From NCBI RefSeq assembly GCF_031179145.1, contig NZ_JAPSIB010000006.1, forward strand, positions 1 through 64,000: DNA of 64,000 nt, written 5' to 3'. The notes beneath the pieces are model-generated. The model had not been told where the DNA came from. It did no database searches and was given only the letters and a program-made list of their open reading frames with translations. Positions 61,153-64,000 of this stretch are shown here, piece by piece; the stretch's first letter is position 1; each line of letters begins with the position of its first letter. Source of the DNA: Brevibacterium sp. (GTDB taxonomy: Bacteria > Actinomycetota > Actinomycetes > Actinomycetales > Brevibacteriaceae). The position numbers and the translations under genes are program-made.

Positions 61153-62648
61153 GATGCTCCTTGGATCATCTCCCGCTGCGACTCTGCGGCGGGACGAGTG
61201 GTGGTCGGGATGGAATCTGTCGTGGGCAGGGCATTTGCGGGCACTGGATGGCCGGTGGGCACAGCGTTGTCCGCGACGACCTGGGCGTACCAGTCGAAGC
61301 TCGCCTTGGGCGTGCGGGTGAGCGTGGCGTAATCGACGTGGACGAGTCCGAATCGATGGCCGAATCCGCTGGTCCACTCGAGGTTGTCGAGCAGCGACCA
61401 GACGAAGTACCCGCGCACATCGGCACCGCCGGCGATGGCGGTGTGGATCCCCGCGAGGTGGTCCCGCAGGTAGGTGATGCGCTCGGGGTCGCGGACGGCG
61501 CCGTCGGTTCCGGCGTAGTCGGGCAGCGGCAGACCGTTCTCAGTGATGTGGATGGGGACGGGCCCGTAGTCGGCGGTGACGTCGGTGAGCATCTGGGCGA
61601 TGCCCTCGGGCTCCGGGGTCCAATCGGCCATCGTCCGATGCCGGGACCGGGGGCGCACCTCGGCGGCTCCGATCTCCTTGAGGTGGGTGAGGTTGAGGAA
61701 GTCACCGGGTGGATCGGCGACGGCCACGACCTCAGGGTCGGTGACCCTGTCGGCCGCGACGACATGGCGGCGGAAGTAGTAGTTGAGCCCGATGAAGTCG
61801 ACCTCGGCCCCGATCAGGTCCAAGTCGCCGTCGACGACGGTGGCCGCGAGCGCCTCGGCCCGTGCCGGGTGCTCGGCGTACTCCTGCGGGTATCGGCCCT
61901 GAAGAACCGGGCCGAGCACGACGTCGATCGAGTGGGTGTGGGCGGTGCTTGCTGCGGCGACGTCGGCCGGGTGATCGGTGGCGGGGACGACGGGGGCGTA
62001 TCCGGAGACGAGCCCCACCTCGGCGGCGGGAGAGTGTTCGCGGACGGCGCTGACGCCGAGTCCGTGGGCCAGGAGCATGTGGTGGAGGGCGGCGACGGCC
62101 TTGGCGCTGTCGCGGTGCCCAGGTGGGAACGCGCCTTCGGCGTAGCCGACCCAGGATTCGTAGTAGAGCTCGTTGACGGTCATCCACATGCCCACGCGGT
62201 CTCCGAGGGTCTCGGTGAGGACCTGTGCGTAGTCGGCGAACCGCAGTGCGGTGTCGCGGTTCGACCAGCCGCCGTCGAGGTGGGCGGGCAGGTCCATGTG
62301 GTACATCGTCAGCGCGGGGGTGAGTCCGCGGTCGAGGAGTCCGTCGACGAGGCGCTCGTAGAAGTCGAGGCCCTCGCGGTTGACGGTGCGGCCGTCGGGC
62401 ATCACTCGGGACCAGCTCGCGGAGAACCGGTAGGCACCGGCGCCGAGGCGGGCCGCAAGGTCGAGGTCGTGCTGCCATCGGTGGTAGTGGTCGCAGGCGA
62501 CGTCGCCGGTGTCACCGTGGGTGCCGTGTTCGCGCAGATAGTCGTCCCAGATCGACGGGGAGCGCCCGTACGCGGCGGCCGCGCCTTCGATCTGATAGGC
62601 GGCCGTGGCCGTGCCCCAGAGGAAGCCGGGGGGAAAGGACAGTGTCAC
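61149..62648 (-). CDS. GH1 glycosidase (beta-glucosidase family)
   Basis: 499-aa GH1 enzyme without a signal peptide, so it acts in the cytoplasm. Family start FPPGFLWGTATAAYQIEGA, FSASWSRVMPDG, acid/base E160 in MTVNELYYESW, a nucleophile in HITENGLPLPDY and WSLLDNLEWTSGFGHRFGLVHVD near the end. Two positions are atypical: the usual NEP after the acid/base is NEL, and the substrate-site YHWDLP is YHMDLP (M118). Catalytic residues are kept, but sugar or aglycone preference may differ. It overlaps both the LacI gene and the binding-protein gene by 4 nt. Confidence 0.92.
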   Translation of the reverse strand: MTLSFPPGFLWGTATAAYQIEGAAAAYGRSPSIWDDYLREHGTHGDTGDVACDHYHRWQHDLDLAARLGAGAYRFSASWSRVMPDGRTVNREGLDFYERLVDGLLDRGLTPALTMYHMDLPAHLDGGWSNRDTALRFADYAQVLTETLGDRVGMWMTVNELYYESWVGYAEGAFPPGHRDSAKAVAALHHMLLAHGLGVSAVREHSPAAEVGLVSGYAPVVPATDHPADVAAASTAHTHSIDVVLGPVLQGRYPQEYAEHPARAEALAATVVDGDLDLIGAEVDFIGLNYYFRRHVVAADRVTDPEVVAVADPPGDFLNLTHLKEIGAAEVRPRSRHRTMADWTPEPEGIAQMLTDVTADYGPVPIHITENGLPLPDYAGTDGAVRDPERITYLRDHLAGIHTAIAGGADVRGYFVWSLLDNLEWTSGFGHRFGLVHVDYATLTRTPKASFDWYAQVVADNAVPTGHPVPANALPTTDSIPTTTRPAAESQREMIQGAS

Positions 62649-63718
62649 GTGGAGCTCCGTTCGATGAAGACCGGGGGAATGAGGTGGGTGCGCGGTGCAG
62701 CGGCAGGTGCTTTGTCGCTGTCGTCGCTGCGGATGAGGTCGATGAGGGTGGTGACGGCGCCGGCGCCGATCTCGTCGAAGCGCTGGGCCACCGTCGACAG
62801 CGGAGGATCGAGGGCGAGTGCGGCCGGATCCCCGTCGAAGCCGAGTACGGCGACGTCCTCGGGAACGGTGAGGCCGGCGCGCCGCAGCGATCGGAACACC
62901 GCGAAGGCGGCGAAGTCGACGGGGCAGAAGACCCCGTCGAATTCCCTTCCGGCCTCCAGGAGGCCGTCGATTGCGTTCGAGGTGAGGTGGGAGGCAGGGT
63001 AGGTCTCGTCGGAGTCGAGGATGAGCGGTTCGAGCCCGGCGTCCTCCATCGCTTCGGTGTAGCCGGCCAGTCGTTCGTCGAGAGCAAGACCGGTGAACGC
63101 CGAGGTGGGGGAGAGAGCGACGATGCGTTTCCTCCCTGAGGAAATGAGGCGGACGATCCCGTCCTTGGCGCTGTCGTGGTTCTCTGAGGCCCAGACATGG
63201 AAGCCCGGGTGGGGGCGGAGGTCGTCGATGATGACGACCGGAGCGCCGGTGGCCAGGGCGGTGGGTTTCCAGTCGTCGTCGGTGGGGGAGACGACGACGA
63301 AACCGTCGATGGGCTGACCGGCGGAGCGGGCGAAGAAGGACGTGAGGTCGTCGCCGAGCAGCGGGGCCTGGTCATTCATCGACTGGAGGTAGGCGTCATC
63401 GACGGGGTTGAGGGTGAGGCGGAAGCCGTTGATCGCTGCGGCGTGGCCGGCGCCTCTGAGCAGGGGTTCCCACCAGCCGATGAGGTTGAGCGGGATGACG
63501 AAGCTGATGGTGTCGTAGCGTCCGGTGCGCAGGGCGCGTCCGGCGGGGCTGATGCGGTATCCGAGACGGTCGGCGACGGCGCGGACGGTCTCCTTGGTCT
63601 TCACGCCGACATCGGGATGATCGCGCAGGGCGCGGCTGATGGTGGGCACGGACAACCCGAGCTCGTCCGCGATGTCGGCCATCGTTGCAGCGCGTGGTCG
63701 ACCCGCTCGAGTCGCCAT
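62645..63718 (-). CDS. LacI-family repressor of the GH1/ABC operon
   Basis: 357-aa LacI/GalR regulator. The HTH (TMADIADELGLSVPTISRALRDHPDVGVKTKETV) is followed by the hinge region GYRISPAGRALRTGRYDT and a sugar-type sensor domain (ISFVIPLNLIGWWEPLLRG, VAVLGFDGDPAAL). It is the first gene of the minus-strand operon, so it should regulate itself and the five genes after it. Matching operator-like repeats lie 16 bp upstream of its start. The inducer is probably a small glycoside made available by the importer. Confidence 0.93.
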   Translation of the reverse strand: MATRAGRPRAATMADIADELGLSVPTISRALRDHPDVGVKTKETVRAVADRLGYRISPAGRALRTGRYDTISFVIPLNLIGWWEPLLRGAGHAAAINGFRLTLNPVDDAYLQSMNDQAPLLGDDLTSFFARSAGQPIDGFVVVSPTDDDWKPTALATGAPVVIIDDLRPHPGFHVWASENHDSAKDGIVRLISSGRKRIVALSPTSAFTGLALDERLAGYTEAMEDAGLEPLILDSDETYPASHLTSNAIDGLLEAGREFDGVFCPVDFAAFAVFRSLRRAGLTVPEDVAVLGFDGDPAALALDPPLSTVAQRFDEIGAGAVTTLIDLIRSDDSDKAPAAAPRTHLIPPVFIERSST

Positions 63719-63733
63719 GGAAAGCCCCTTTGC

Positions 63734-63757
63734 AATCGATTACGTAAACGATTACGT
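63734..63757. promoter_or_regulatory. Operator-like repeats before the LacI gene
   Basis: CGATTACGT occurs twice (63737-63745 and 63749-63757) with a 12-bp period. Together with AATCGATT and TTACGTAAACG they give overlapping inverted repeats of the LacI type. Their position just before the start codon fits autorepression of the operon. Confidence 0.6.
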
Positions 63758-63808
63758 GAATTGGATCACGAGGGGGTTCCCGGTGTCAATGGGAGCTCGG
63801 AAAGAAGG

Positions 63809-63835
63809 CAGCGCCCACCGGTGGGGCGGGCGCTG
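63809..63835. terminator. GC-rich hairpin near the right edge
   Basis: CAGCGCCC and GGGCGCTG form an 8-bp perfect stem with an 11-nt loop. It could terminate a minus-strand gene lying to the right of the window edge. Confidence 0.5.
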
Positions 63836-63837
63836 GG

Positions 63838-64000
63838 TTGCTGCCAGCAACTGCTATTAGACAGAGATCAGAAGCAACGGTCGCGCTGGACGATGTATGG
63901 TCAAACGCTGGCGCGATCGCTTTCGAAGAGCCAGATTCCGTGGTCGAAATGACTGAGTGTCTCGCCGAGGCCGGTCTGCTCGTGCGTAAGCGCGATCAGC
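63838..64000. other. Unresolved partial coding sequence at the window edge
   Basis: Two frames stay open to the edge and look protein-like. On the minus strand, 64000-63901 encodes LIALTHEQTGLGETLSHFDH, then GIWLFESDRASV and a stop, which with the hairpin at 63809-63835 would be the end of a gene. On the plus strand the frame from TTG 63838 encodes a segment ending VEMTECLAEAGLLVRKRDQ but has no ribosome-binding site. Only one can be real and the window does not decide. Confidence 0.35.

Overview
The window looks like chromosomal DNA of a high-GC actinobacterium, most likely Brevibacterium-like (Micrococcales). This rests on GC-rich codons, frequent GTG starts, ATGA stop/start overlaps, and the families present: an ECF41 sigma factor with its carboxymuconolactone-decarboxylase partner, DUF2690 XRE proteins, an LPRTG-anchored protein and several LacI regulators. 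The genus is inference. No rRNA, tRNA, CRISPR array, IS element or phage genes were seen.

Layout. 0-3.4 kb: AraC-type regulator with a RibD/DHFR-like reductase, then an ECF41 sigma factor with its partner enzyme. 3.5-10.1 kb: an acid-sugar catabolic cluster. Three enolase-superfamily dehydratases (two glucarate-type, one talarate/galactarate-type), 5-dehydro-4-deoxyglucarate dehydratase and a ketoglutarate-semialdehyde-type dehydrogenase take hexarates to 2-oxoglutarate. 10.3-19.4 kb: a LacI repressor divergent from a run of APC permease, YtcJ-like amidohydrolase, HpcH/HpaI aldolase, IclR regulator, cytochrome P450 and a MIO-type amino acid lyase with an unusual selectivity dipeptide. This is the best candidate for an undescribed catabolic pathway.

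19.4-37.6 kb: an accessory region of membrane, surface and signalling genes. It holds an LPRTG protein with octapeptide repeats, a response regulator, a kinase and a kinase-like membrane protein, two tandem XRE-TM-DUF2690 proteins, unknown proteins, an AAA+ ATPase, a broken small membrane gene, a 44-residue Cys-rich mini-protein absent from standard ORF cut-offs, and a vWA lipoprotein module. A fragment of a cysteine-synthase-like gene lies at its left edge, and an intact gene of that family in the same orientation lies just beyond its right edge.

37.6-46.4 kb: unknown protein, Cds1-like PLP enzyme, aldo/keto reductase, DUF6157 protein, SWIM-SNF2 helicase, ferredoxin reductase, TetR. 46.5-49.2 kb: P1 peptidase and an APC permease interrupted by one in-frame amber codon. 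49.3-55.7 kb: DctA-like symporter, small membrane protein, CitA/DcuS-type two-component system and an SSS symporter. 55.7-57.0 kb: a VanZ/RDD gene between two nearly identical perfect 58-60 bp palindromes. 57.0-63.7 kb: a tightly overlapping operon of LacI repressor, GH1 glycosidase and a polyamine-type ABC importer.

Across the window two features recur. A 10-mer, CACCTCGGCG, occurs at least 29 times on the two strands. Short tandem duplications appear inside non-catalytic loops of proteins and at gene ends.
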